A stretch of 64,000 nt of DNA from Clostridiales bacterium (lineage in GTDB: Bacteria; Bacillota; Clostridia; Lachnospirales; Lachnospiraceae): the NCBI GenBank assembly GCA_015655075.1, contig JAATFT010000019.1, positions 1-64,000 on the forward strand, in the 5' to 3' direction. How positions within the stretch are numbered: position 1 is the first letter of the stretch; every line of letters starts with the position of its first letter. Shown here in pieces: positions 56,814 through 64,000 of the stretch. The notes under the pieces are model-generated. The model did no database searches and was not told the DNA's origin. It saw nothing but the letters and a program-made list of their open reading frames with translations. The translations under genes and the position numbers were made by a program.

Positions 56814-58961
56814 TTATGCCACCTCCTTAAATTTTACGGACAGGTCGGATTTGCCGGCAACCTTGCTTGGTCTTCTGAATAAAGCGTAAATTAACGCTGC
56901 AAGCAAAACAAAGGCAACCGCCGTGCTGATATTGAATCCGTTACCTGTAATCAATAAACCTAACTGGTATACAATTAATGAAACGATATAAGCGAATATG
57001 GTCTGATAACCAACGGAAAACCAGGTCCATTTTGCCGAACCCATTTCAGAGCGGTTGGCACCGATAGCCGCAAAGCAAGGTGCGCAGAGTAAATTAAATA
57101 CCAGGAAGGAATACGCGGCAAGCTGTGTAAAGGCTGCCTGAAGATTTCCCCAGACTTCCGTACCGTCTTCTGCAACCTCACTGAAGCCATAAAGGATACC
57201 AAAGGTTCCCACAACATTTTCTTTGGCAATTAATCCGGTTACGGTAGCTACGGCCGCTTTCCAGTTGCCCCATCCTAAAGGTACGAAAAGAGGAGCCATA
57301 ACCCTGCCCAGCGTAGCCAAAATAGATTCCTCAATATCCACCGTGTGCAGGTTCCATCCATAGGCTTGTAAGAACCAAACACCGACGGTTGCTAAAAGAA
57401 TGATAGTCCCCGCCTTTTTCATAAATGCTTTAGCACGTTCCCATACATGGATCAGGACACCCTTTAAACCCGGTACGTGATATGTGGGAAGTTCCATAAT
57501 AAAAGGAGCGGGATCTCCGGAAAAAATCCTCGATTTCTTCAATATAATACCCGATACAATGATCGCCGCCATTCCGATAAAATAGGCGGACGGTGCGACC
57601 CAGACGGAGCCGGGAAATAAAGCTCCCGCTATAAGTGCGATAATAGGGAGCTTCGCGCTGCAGGGAATAAAGGTAGTTGTTATAATAGTCATTCTGCGGT
57701 CATGTTCATTTTCAATGGTCCGTGTGGCCATAATGCCCGGCACACCGCATCCGGTTCCGATAAGAATGGGAATAAATGATTTTCCGGATAATCCGAACTT
57801 TCTGAATATACGGTCCATAATAAAAGCGATACGGGCCATATAGCCGCAGTCTTCCAACAGTGCCAGGCAAAAGAAAAGCACCATCATCTGGGGAACAAAC
57901 CCCAGGACAGCACCGACGCCTGCTACAATACCCTCCAGAATCAGGGAATTGAGCCAGCCTGCTGTGCCGATTGCATTGAGGAAGCTTTCGAGGGTATCAG
58001 GAACAAGACTCGTAAATAAAACATCATTTACCCATCCGCTGGCCATACCTCCGATAGTGGAAATGGATATATAATATACAAGAAACATTGCAAGCGCAAA
58101 AATAGGAATCGCAAGCCATCTGTTGGTTACAATCCTGTCTATTTTATCGGTTCCGGACTCACCGGTGAGATTTTTCTTATGTAGAATCTGTTTTACCACC
58201 TTGCTTATATAATTATAACGCTCATTGGTAATAATGCCTTCGCTGTCATCGTTAAACTTTTTCTCGCACTCTGCAATTATGCTCTCAATCCGTTCCTGGA
58301 TATCCTTATCAAAAGATACCTGTTCAATGACCTTTTCATCCCGTTCAAAAAGCTTTATGGCCAGCCAGCGGCCGTTCATACCATTTAAATTATCTCCCAC
58401 AATATCCTCTATCTGGGACAAGGCATCTTCCACCGCATCGGAAAAAGTATGGCCGGGCGTAGAAAAGGATTTAGACCTGGCAAGTTCCACCGCCTTTTCG
58501 GCTACTTCTTTGGAACCGATACCTTTTACTGCTGAAGTTTCAACTGCTTCGCAGCCGATGGTAGCTTTTAATTTTTTTATATCGATGGTATCCCCGCTTT
58601 TACGGACGGCATCTATCATATTTATTGCCATTACAACGGGAATGCCGATTTCCATAAGCTGCGTCGTCAGATACAAATTTCTTTCAATGTTGGTGCCGTC
58701 GACAATATTGATAATTGCGTCCGGCTTCTCATTAACCAGATAACTTCTTGAAACAACCTCCTCCAATGTATAAGGTGAAAGAGAATAAATTCCGGGTAAA
58801 TCCTGAATAATAACATCCTTATGCCCTTTCAGCCTGCCTTCTTTTTTTTCTACCGTTACACCCGGCCAGTTACCCACATACTGAGAACTTCCGGTCAAAT
58901 CATTAAACATGGTGGTCTTACCGCTGTTTGGATTACCGGCAAGCGCAATTTTAATTGACAT
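56814..58961 (-). CDS. feoB: Ferrous iron transporter FeoB
   Basis: This is the main Fe(II) importer (715 aa). The N-terminal GTPase has G1 ALAGNPNSGKTTMFNDLTG, switch region NWPGVTVEKKEG, G3 DLPGIYSL and G4 NMID (about residues 1-165). A helical guanine-dissociation-inhibitor-like segment follows to about 270. The membrane domain has two Gate motifs with conserved cysteines, GTGCGVPGIMATR and CAPCFAAIGANRSEMGSAKW. A GGAGGG site lies ahead of the ATG at 58961. The two feoA genes precede it, and the Cys-rich small protein gene follows after three bases. Confidence 0.96.
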   Translation of the reverse strand: MSIKIALAGNPNSGKTTMFNDLTGSSQYVGNWPGVTVEKKEGRLKGHKDVIIQDLPGIYSLSPYTLEEVVSRSYLVNEKPDAIINIVDGTNIERNLYLTTQLMEIGIPVVMAINMIDAVRKSGDTIDIKKLKATIGCEAVETSAVKGIGSKEVAEKAVELARSKSFSTPGHTFSDAVEDALSQIEDIVGDNLNGMNGRWLAIKLFERDEKVIEQVSFDKDIQERIESIIAECEKKFNDDSEGIITNERYNYISKVVKQILHKKNLTGESGTDKIDRIVTNRWLAIPIFALAMFLVYYISISTIGGMASGWVNDVLFTSLVPDTLESFLNAIGTAGWLNSLILEGIVAGVGAVLGFVPQMMVLFFCLALLEDCGYMARIAFIMDRIFRKFGLSGKSFIPILIGTGCGVPGIMATRTIENEHDRRMTIITTTFIPCSAKLPIIALIAGALFPGSVWVAPSAYFIGMAAIIVSGIILKKSRIFSGDPAPFIMELPTYHVPGLKGVLIHVWERAKAFMKKAGTIILLATVGVWFLQAYGWNLHTVDIEESILATLGRVMAPLFVPLGWGNWKAAVATVTGLIAKENVVGTFGILYGFSEVAEDGTEVWGNLQAAFTQLAAYSFLVFNLLCAPCFAAIGANRSEMGSAKWTWFSVGYQTIFAYIVSLIVYQLGLLITGNGFNISTAVAFVLLAALIYALFRRPSKVAGKSDLSVKFKEVA

Positions 58962-59022
58962 CTTTCTATCCCTCCTGATTGGTGTTAAAAATGTTTTTTA
59001 ACAACCCCTCAAAATTATTTAT

Positions 59023-59247
59023 CTAATTCTGTGCTATTTCTATCTGAGCAGCCTCATCTTTCCTAAGGCTTAAATCATAACCTCTTACGGTAACTTCAAT
59101 GGGATCTCCCAAAGGTGCAACCTTAATCACTTTCACAATAGCTCCCGGAGTAACCCCCATATCCATAATTCTGCGCCTTATAGGTCCCTTCTGACCTAAA
59201 CTTGATACCTTACCTGTCTCCCCAGGCTTTAATTCCTTTAATGTCAT
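59023..59247 (-). CDS. feoA: FeoA-domain protein (second feoA)
   Basis: This 74-aa SH3-like protein carries LKPGETGKVSSLGQKGPIRRRIMDMGVTPGA and KVAPLGDPIEVTVRGYDLSLRKDEA, which closely fit the FeoA family. FeoA is cytoplasmic and assists FeoB. It follows the first feoA by 12 bases and precedes feoB by 61. The LGDPIEV loop makes it the more canonical of the two. Confidence 0.93.
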   Translation of the reverse strand: MTLKELKPGETGKVSSLGQKGPIRRRIMDMGVTPGAIVKVIKVAPLGDPIEVTVRGYDLSLRKDEAAQIEIAQN

Positions 59248-59259
59248 GTCTTTTTCCTC

Positions 59260-59472
59260 CTAAGCTACCATTATTTTAGATGCCAAACCCTTGTTGATTG
59301 CAATTCTGACACCTTTAACCAAAATTATCAACCCGCTGCTATTTTCTGATAATAGCTTTACGCTTTCCCCTTTTACAAAACCCAAATCCTGAAGATGGCG
59401 TACTACATCTTCTTTCCCTTTTAAATTCATAATTACCTTGGTTTCACCAATTCCGGCAAATGTAAGTGACAT
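59260..59472 (-). CDS. FeoA-domain protein (first feoA)
   Basis: This 70-aa FeoA paralogue is the first gene of the feo operon (SLTFAGIGETKVIMNLKGKEDVVRHLQDLGFVKGESVKLLSENSSG-like order of strands). The usual LGDP loop reads NSSGLIILVKG, so it has diverged from the second copy. A GGAGAG site lies ahead of the ATG. The Fur box lies 30 bases upstream of the start codon, so iron-dependent repression of the whole operon is expected. Confidence 0.88.
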   Translation of the reverse strand: MSLTFAGIGETKVIMNLKGKEDVVRHLQDLGFVKGESVKLLSENSSGLIILVKGVRIAINKGLASKIMVA

Positions 59473-59501
59473 AATTGCACACTCTCCTTTTTATTTTTGG
59501 G

Positions 59502-59575
59502 AATGATTATCATTTGCAATTATTATATGACTTAATTTTTTGCTTGTCAATATATTAATGAAAATTGTTATCATT
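59502..59575 (-). promoter_or_regulatory. feo operon promoter with two Fur-box-like sites
   Basis: On minus, a perfect TTGACA (59545-59550) is followed after 17 bases by a perfect TATAAT (59522-59527). A Fur-box core AATGATAATCATT (59502-59514) covers the start-site region. A second, imperfect inverted repeat AATGA-TAACAATTT-TCATT (59557-59575) lies just upstream of -35. The pair brackets the promoter. Confidence 0.8.
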
Positions 59576-59596
59576 TTTTAAAAGTTTTGCGCAAGG

Positions 59597-59646
59597 AAAA
59601 AGTATCCAATTGATTCTAATTTAAATTTGAAAAAACGGATACTTTC
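59597..59646 (-). terminator. Intrinsic terminator of the DUF815 ATPase gene
   Basis: On minus, GAAAGTATCC and GGATACTTTTT pair around a ~30-base AT-rich loop and end in a U-run. It lies 75 bases after the stop codon at 59722. Confidence 0.65.
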
Positions 59647-59721
59647 TTATTTTAAATAAATATGCTTCATGAATTATACTGCCGGCGGAATATAATCCTG
59701 ATAAAGGCCGGCGGATTTCCT

Positions 59722-61077
59722 TTATTTCTTTTTTTGCTGACCAGAAAAGCATTTTTGCTGTCCGGCAAGATAATTGATAAACTGCTGCGCGGTTCTGCCG
59801 GAACGTCCGCCATGGCTCATTTCCCATATATTGGCCTGGGCGCATAATTCCTCCTCAGAAAAAGTATTAGAATCAATCTGTTTTGCCAGACCTTTTACTA
59901 TATCATAATACTCTTTTTGATTCGGAGCCGGATAATTAATGGTTATACCAAATCTTGCAACCAGGGATAGTTTTTCCTGCATGGTATCGGAATGATGCAG
60001 TTCATCCCCCGATATATCCGAACGGTCGTTCCAGGTTTCCCTGATTATATGTCTTCGGTTGGAAGTTGCGTATATTAATACATTATCCGGTTTTGTCTCC
60101 AGCCCGCCTTCGATGACCGCCTTTAAATATTTATATTCTATTTCAAACTCTTCAAAGGACAAATCATCCATATAAATAATGAATTTGTAATTACGGTTTT
60201 TCACCTGCGCAATGACGGAAGATAAATCTTCAAATTGATGCTTGTATATTTCAATCATCCTAAGGCCTCTGGCGTAATATTCGTTTAAAATCGCTTTTAC
60301 ACTGGTGGATTTGCCTGTTCCGCTGTCGCCGAATAAAAGGACATTGTTTGCCTTTCTTCCTTCTACAAAAGCTTCCGTGTTATCTATCAGTTTTTTCTTT
60401 TGGATTTCATAGCCAACCAGATCTCTTAAACGAATATTATCCGTATTCGTAATAGGATACAACCTTACATCCTGATCTTCATGTTTTATGCGGAAAGCTT
60501 TATTTAAGCCGAATTTACCAACACCATAATCCCGGTAGAAATTAGTGACTATGGTTAAAATATCGGTCTCATCCTCAGCCTTTTCGATTTGGCTGCTCAA
60601 CAAACGTACTTTATCACCTACGTTTTTATTATATCTTTTTCCGTTTTTTACCATGGCCTGATAATTTAAAATAATACGGAAGCAATTAATTCCTAATTTT
60701 CTTTCTACTGTACTGAAATCGTAATTAAATAATTCCCTGAATATTTTAAAATCACCCTTGGCAAATTGATTTACCGTTCCCTCCTGTATTCCTACCTTCT
60801 CGCAGGTAACACTAAAGGGATTCTCATTGGTGGCAAGAATATATGCAAGATAATTATGCCATAAATTTTGATCAAAGCCGTATTCAGTTGCCAAGTCCAG
60901 CAGCCGGTTAATCTGTATGTAAATTTTAGCTATAATTTCTTCCTTTAATATGGAAGCGGAATCATTTTGTACCACCGCCAATTTATTCATTTCCTCAATG
61001 GTTTCAGCCAGGGCAAAAAGTATGCTGTCTTTCCCTAAACTACGGTATATTACTAATTTTGATATTCTGCTGTACAT
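59722..61077 (-). CDS. DUF815-family AAA ATPase
   Basis: This 451-aa protein has an N-terminal ~190-residue helical part ([18 protein letters not shown], then [23 protein letters not shown]) and a C-terminal AAA+ module. The AAA+ module shows [49 protein letters not shown] with Walker [15 protein letters not shown] as Walker B, and the sensor-1 region [15 protein letters not shown]. The family is widespread in bacteria but has no clear biochemical function. The ATG at 61077 follows GGAGGAGAT. The gene follows argS on the same strand. Confidence 0.87.
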   Translation of the reverse strand: MYSRISKLVIYRSLGKDSILFALAETIEEMNKLAVVQNDSASILKEEIIAKIYIQINRLLDLATEYGFDQNLWHNYLAYILATNENPFSVTCEKVGIQEGTVNQFAKGDFKIFRELFNYDFSTVERKLGINCFRIILNYQAMVKNGKRYNKNVGDKVRLLSSQIEKAEDETDILTIVTNFYRDYGVGKFGLNKAFRIKHEDQDVRLYPITNTDNIRLRDLVGYEIQKKKLIDNTEAFVEGRKANNVLLFGDSGTGKSTSVKAILNEYYARGLRMIEIYKHQFEDLSSVIAQVKNRNYKFIIYMDDLSFEEFEIEYKYLKAVIEGGLETKPDNVLIYATSNRRHIIRETWNDRSDISGDELHHSDTMQEKLSLVARFGITINYPAPNQKEYYDIVKGLAKQIDSNTFSEEELCAQANIWEMSHGGRSGRTAQQFINYLAGQQKCFSGQQKKK

Positions 61078-61146
61078 ATCTCCTCCGGAATGATGTAATT
61101 GGTTTATAAATTTTCTTCTTATCCTATAACCTATACTAATTCTATA

Positions 61147-62919
61147 CTACATTCTGTCCGGCGCATCAAACCCCAGCAGATCAATACAGGTTTCCAGTAT
61201 TCCCTGCGCCAATGTAATCAAAGAAATCCAGGACTGCTGTTTTTCTTTATCCTCCTGCGCTATAATTTTATTCTCATGATAAAAACTGCTAAATGCGTTG
61301 GCTACGTCATAGATATACTGGCATATTTTATGAGGTGCATTTTCTTCATAACTATGCTCTATCACATCATTGAATTTGGAAATCTCAAGCATCAAGCTTA
61401 TTTCACCCGGTATGTGGGAAGGAAGGATATTTCCGGCATTTTCCGGATTATTTCCCGTTAATTCCCTGTATTTTATTAGAATGGATTTGATTCGTACAAT
61501 GGTATACAGAATATAGGGACCCGTATTTCCTTCAAAGGAAATAAAACGATCTATGTCAAATATATAATCCTTGGAAGCCTGATTGGATAGATCACCGTAC
61601 TTTAAGGCTGCCAGGCCGACTTTCTTTGCTATGTCTTTTGCTTCTTCTTCCGACACTTCACGGTTTTTAATAATTTTATCATATACCTCATCATTTATGC
61701 TCTGTATCAGGTTTTCCAGGCGCATAACCCCGCCTTCCCTGGTTTTAAACGGTTTGCCGTCCTTGCCGTTCATAGTGCCGAAACCTAAAAAGGTCAGCTT
61801 AACCTTCTCATCCAGAAGTTTCGTTTTCTTTGCGCAGCGGAAGACGGTTTCAAAATAAAGCTCCTGTCTTTTATCAACAATATATATTATGGCATCGGGA
61901 TCAAATAATTTTCTTCGTTCCACCATGGTCGCCAAGTCCGTGGTATTGTATAAAGTGGCTCCGTCGGACTTAAGAATCATACATGGCGGAATCTCTTTGG
62001 TATCCGTTTCTTCCTTCACATCCACAACCAGGGCGCCTTCACTGATTCTGGTATAATTATTTTCCTTCAGATAAGCTATCATATCCGGAATATAGGCCTG
62101 GACATCGCTTTCCTTCTTCCATAAATCAAAACTTACCTTAAGGTTATCATAATTCTTTTTTAAATCCTCTATGGATACATTCAAGATATGGTTCCAGAGC
62201 GCCGCATATCCCCGGTTGCCGTTTTGCAGCAGATAAGTGGCATTTTTTGCTTCTTCCTTATATTCCGGATGGGTTTTGGAAAATTCATTGGCGGCGGGAT
62301 AGATTTCTTCCAGTTCCAATATGGTAAAAGGAGCCTCCTTAGGATATTCCCCTGTGTAATTCTCATCAAAGTATATTAAGTTCGGCTGTCTTTTCTTAAG
62401 CTCCGTAATAATTAAACCCATCTGCAAACCCCAGTCGCCCAGATGCACGTCCCCGATTACCTTGTGTCCCAAATATCTGCTTATCCGCTTAATGCTTTCA
62501 CCTATCACCGCGGAACGCAGGTGTCCTACATGCAACGGCTTAGCAACATTCGGCCCGCCGTAATCAATTATAATGGTCAGGGGATTTTCTGATTTTTCAC
62601 AGCCATATTGGTCCGCAGGTCTCATTTTATTTAAATAATCTGCTATAAACGCTGTATTTAACGTGATATTGATAAAGCCCGGCATGAGTGCCTCTATCTT
62701 ACTAAAGGTCCTGCTGTCCTTAACACATTCCACTATTTCCTCCGCAATTACAATAGGAGCCTTTTTATATGATTTTGACGCAGCTAACGCACCGTTGCAC
62801 TGATATTGGCATAAGTCCGGACGGTTGGATAAGGTAACCATTCCATATTTACCCTCATAACCATTCTTTTCAAACGCCTGCGTTAATTCTTCGGCAATCA
62901 TATCAATTAGTTTCTTCAT
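61147..62919 (-). CDS. argS: Arginyl-tRNA synthetase
   Basis: This class I aminoacyl-tRNA synthetase of 590 aa charges tRNA-Arg. The N-terminal Add-1 domain (about residues 1-100) precedes the nucleotide-binding fold, with the HIGH-type motif PNVAKPLHVGHLRSAVIGES at about 125-145. Later come the GALVVD and YNTTDLATMVERR elements, then FLGFGTMNGKDGKPFKTREGG in place of a KMSKS motif. Loss of KMSK is normal in many ArgS. The C-terminal anticodon-binding helices (SFEGNTGPYILYTIVRIKSIL, then INPF-like AFSSFYHENKI) complete it; it ends with GFDAPDRM, near the usual GLxxPERM end. It is a housekeeping gene. Confidence 0.96.
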   Translation of the reverse strand: MKKLIDMIAEELTQAFEKNGYEGKYGMVTLSNRPDLCQYQCNGALAASKSYKKAPIVIAEEIVECVKDSRTFSKIEALMPGFINITLNTAFIADYLNKMRPADQYGCEKSENPLTIIIDYGGPNVAKPLHVGHLRSAVIGESIKRISRYLGHKVIGDVHLGDWGLQMGLIITELKKRQPNLIYFDENYTGEYPKEAPFTILELEEIYPAANEFSKTHPEYKEEAKNATYLLQNGNRGYAALWNHILNVSIEDLKKNYDNLKVSFDLWKKESDVQAYIPDMIAYLKENNYTRISEGALVVDVKEETDTKEIPPCMILKSDGATLYNTTDLATMVERRKLFDPDAIIYIVDKRQELYFETVFRCAKKTKLLDEKVKLTFLGFGTMNGKDGKPFKTREGGVMRLENLIQSINDEVYDKIIKNREVSEEEAKDIAKKVGLAALKYGDLSNQASKDYIFDIDRFISFEGNTGPYILYTIVRIKSILIKYRELTGNNPENAGNILPSHIPGEISLMLEISKFNDVIEHSYEENAPHKICQYIYDVANAFSSFYHENKIIAQEDKEKQQSWISLITLAQGILETCIDLLGFDAPDRM

Positions 62920-62973
62920 AAATCCCTCCCCTTCGGTCTTTCGGTTTCTCTCGTAAAAAGATGGGTATTAAAG

Positions 62974-63162
62974 TTAATTCTGGCCTGGTATAATGACGGC
63001 CGCTATGATATAACCTATAACCCCCGCACCGCCTGCAAAACAAAATAAAGCCCACAGCAACCTGACTATGGTGGGATCCAGATTAATGTATTCCGCAATT
63101 CCTCCGCATACCCCTGCAATCATTTTATTTGTATCGGATCTGTACAATTTTTTTTGTTCCAT
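62974..63162 (-). CDS. PspC-domain small membrane protein
   Basis: This 62-aa protein is almost entirely one PspC domain: KKLYRSDTNKMIAGVCGGIAEYINLDPTIVRLLW, followed by a hydrophobic segment (ALFCFAGGAGVIGYIIAAVIIP). PspC proteins in Gram-positives act in envelope stress responses. No pspA or liaS-type gene is near. AGGAGG lies ahead of the ATG. Confidence 0.9.
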   Translation of the reverse strand: MEQKKLYRSDTNKMIAGVCGGIAEYINLDPTIVRLLWALFCFAGGAGVIGYIIAAVIIPGQN

Positions 63163-63496
63163 TTTAATTCCTCCTGTTAATAAATTTTAAGTGCTATTTT
63201 ATCTATACCGCAATCCAAAGCAAAACTGCCGGCATTCTTTCTTCTGGTTTTGGAATTGCTCTGCCTTAACCGTTATTACTTAATTATAACAGTTCCTATA
63301 GCTCAGTCAATAGAAAATCAAAATCCGGGGCAAAACGTTTCTTATCCCTAGAGCGTGTTTGAAAAATCATCGCACCGTTCTGACCGCTCCTCTTTGCCTG
63401 TCCAATCACCGGAATAGATAATATTTATTATCTCCGATTATAATATAAAAATTCTCATGGGGCTGTTGTAAAATCTTAAGTTTGCCCTATCCATAC
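63163..63496. other. Intergenic region between the PspC gene and sdaA-type gene
   Basis: No gene was found. It contains the truncated MITE copy 9 (63349-63399) and, presumably, the end of the serine dehydratase transcript; no strong terminator hairpin was recognised. Confidence 0.5.
63349..63399 (+). mobile_element. MITE-like hairpin element, copy 9 (truncated)
   Basis: Only the left ~50 bp are present: TA, then GAGCGTGTTTGAAAAATC and the following ATCGCACCGTTCTGACCGC and TCTTTGC. Similarity to the other copies then stops. The right inverted end is missing, so this copy should be immobile. Confidence 0.8.
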
Positions 63497-64000
63497 TTAT
63501 TTGCACTTTCCGCATCTGCTGCAGGCACTTGGCGCGGCAGCCAAACCGCCTAATGCGGTTTCCCGCAGTTCATGGGGAATGCTAAGTCCCACATTGTACA
63601 TAACGGCTACGGTTTCATCAAAAGGCACTATGTTTCCGATATTGCTTAACGCAATTTCAGCGCAGATCAACGCATTGGATACTCCCATGGCATTCCTCTG
63701 CTGGCAGGGAGCTTCTACCAGTCCTCCTATGGGATCGCAAATCAGTCCTAAAAGATTGCCGATGGCGCTGGTCGCCGCATGCAGGCACTGCCTGGGAGTA
63801 CCCCCCATAAGTTCCGTAACAGCGGAAGCCGCCATAGCAGAAGCAGAACCCACCTCCGCCTGACATCCTCCTTCCGATCCTGCTATGGTCCCATTGTAAG
63901 CGATGAGATACCCAACGGCACCGGCATTAAATAAAGCTTTTATGATTGCCTCGTCTGTCAGACCCATCTCTTCCTGAATCGCCAGAAAAGCTCCGGGCAG
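63497..64000 (-). CDS. L-serine dehydratase, alpha-type subunit (3' part; runs off the window)
   Basis: This is the C-terminal part of the iron-sulfur-dependent L-serine dehydratase (SdaA/SdaAA), which converts serine to pyruvate and ammonia. The frame is open to base 64000 and enters the window with LPGAFLAIQEEMGL, so the start codon lies outside. Visible are GYLIAYNGTIAGSEGGCQAEVGSASAMAA, the family's cysteine ligand in LICDPIGGLVEAPCQQRNAMG, and the end ETALGGLAAAPSACSRCGKCK. The last cysteines fit the family's C-terminal cluster-ligand region. It is the 3' end on the minus strand. Confidence 0.92.
   Translation of the reverse strand: MPGAFLAIQEEMGLTDEAIIKALFNAGAVGYLIAYNGTIAGSEGGCQAEVGSASAMAASAVTELMGGTPRQCLHAATSAIGNLLGLICDPIGGLVEAPCQQRNAMGVSNALICAEIALSNIGNIVPFDETVAVMYNVGLSIPHELRETALGGLAAAPSACSRCGKCK

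Overview
The window is AT-rich, gene-dense Gram-positive-type DNA. Purine-rich Shine-Dalgarno sites, Rho-independent terminators, LicT/RAT antitermination, agr-type peptide signalling, an S1-domain protein and a lipoprotein-dependent sugar importer of the LplB/YtcP kind together suggest an anaerobic member of the Clostridia, most likely Lachnospiraceae. That placement is inference; no rRNA or tRNA gene was seen.

Layout. 0.2-4.6 kb (minus) is a beta-glucoside operon (licT, PTS EIIBCA, 6-phospho-beta-glucosidase) behind a promoter and a textbook RAT/terminator. 4.8-10.1 kb holds a soluble chemoreceptor-like protein, two genes that lost their 5' ends at a common junction, an ECF sigma/anti-sigma pair and a PTS IIC remnant. 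10.6-12.2 kb has a HAD phosphatase and an RpiR regulator. 12.6-16 kb (minus) is an agr quorum-sensing locus in the order agrA-agrC-agrB-agrD, with a structured leader and a small mobile element between agrC and agrB. 16-21 kb has a deleted M18 aminopeptidase, a DUF3810 metalloprotease, a sigma-like protein without region 4 and an S1-domain protein with tandem repeats. 21-26 kb has a RelA/SpoT-type alarmone synthetase and a heterodimeric ABC exporter pair preceded by a leader peptide and attenuator. 26.5-34 kb has a GH3 glycosidase, beta-phosphoglucomutase, an AraC-GH39 fusion and an OmpR-type two-component system. 34-38.8 kb (minus) is a second LicT/PTS/GH1 operon with EIIA on its own polypeptide. 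39.4-43 kb is pxpB-pxpC-accB-accC. 43.4-55.7 kb is a mannoside locus (GH3, GH38, GH130, solute-binding protein, two permeases) with a divergent LacI regulator. 55.9-59.6 kb is a Fe(II) uptake operon (feoA, feoA, feoB, a Cys-rich small protein) and a Fur-like regulator. 59.7-64 kb has a DUF815 ATPase, argS, a PspC protein and the 3' part of an L-serine dehydratase gene.

The most striking non-coding feature is a family of nine ~160-bp hairpin elements with ~17-bp inverted ends and TA at their borders, which I interpret as MITEs related to IS630/Tc1-mariner. They sit almost only in intergenic space, several inside operons. At two of them (agrC and the GH38 gene) the stop codon spans the element border. 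A second, much smaller family is a 26-bp hairpin motif in three copies, each upstream of a gene and always in the same orientation relative to that gene. Other points worth attention are the serine-type agr peptide, the structured agr leader, the exporter attenuator, the sigma-like protein lacking region 4, and a 30-bp perfect palindrome ahead of the mannoside importer.
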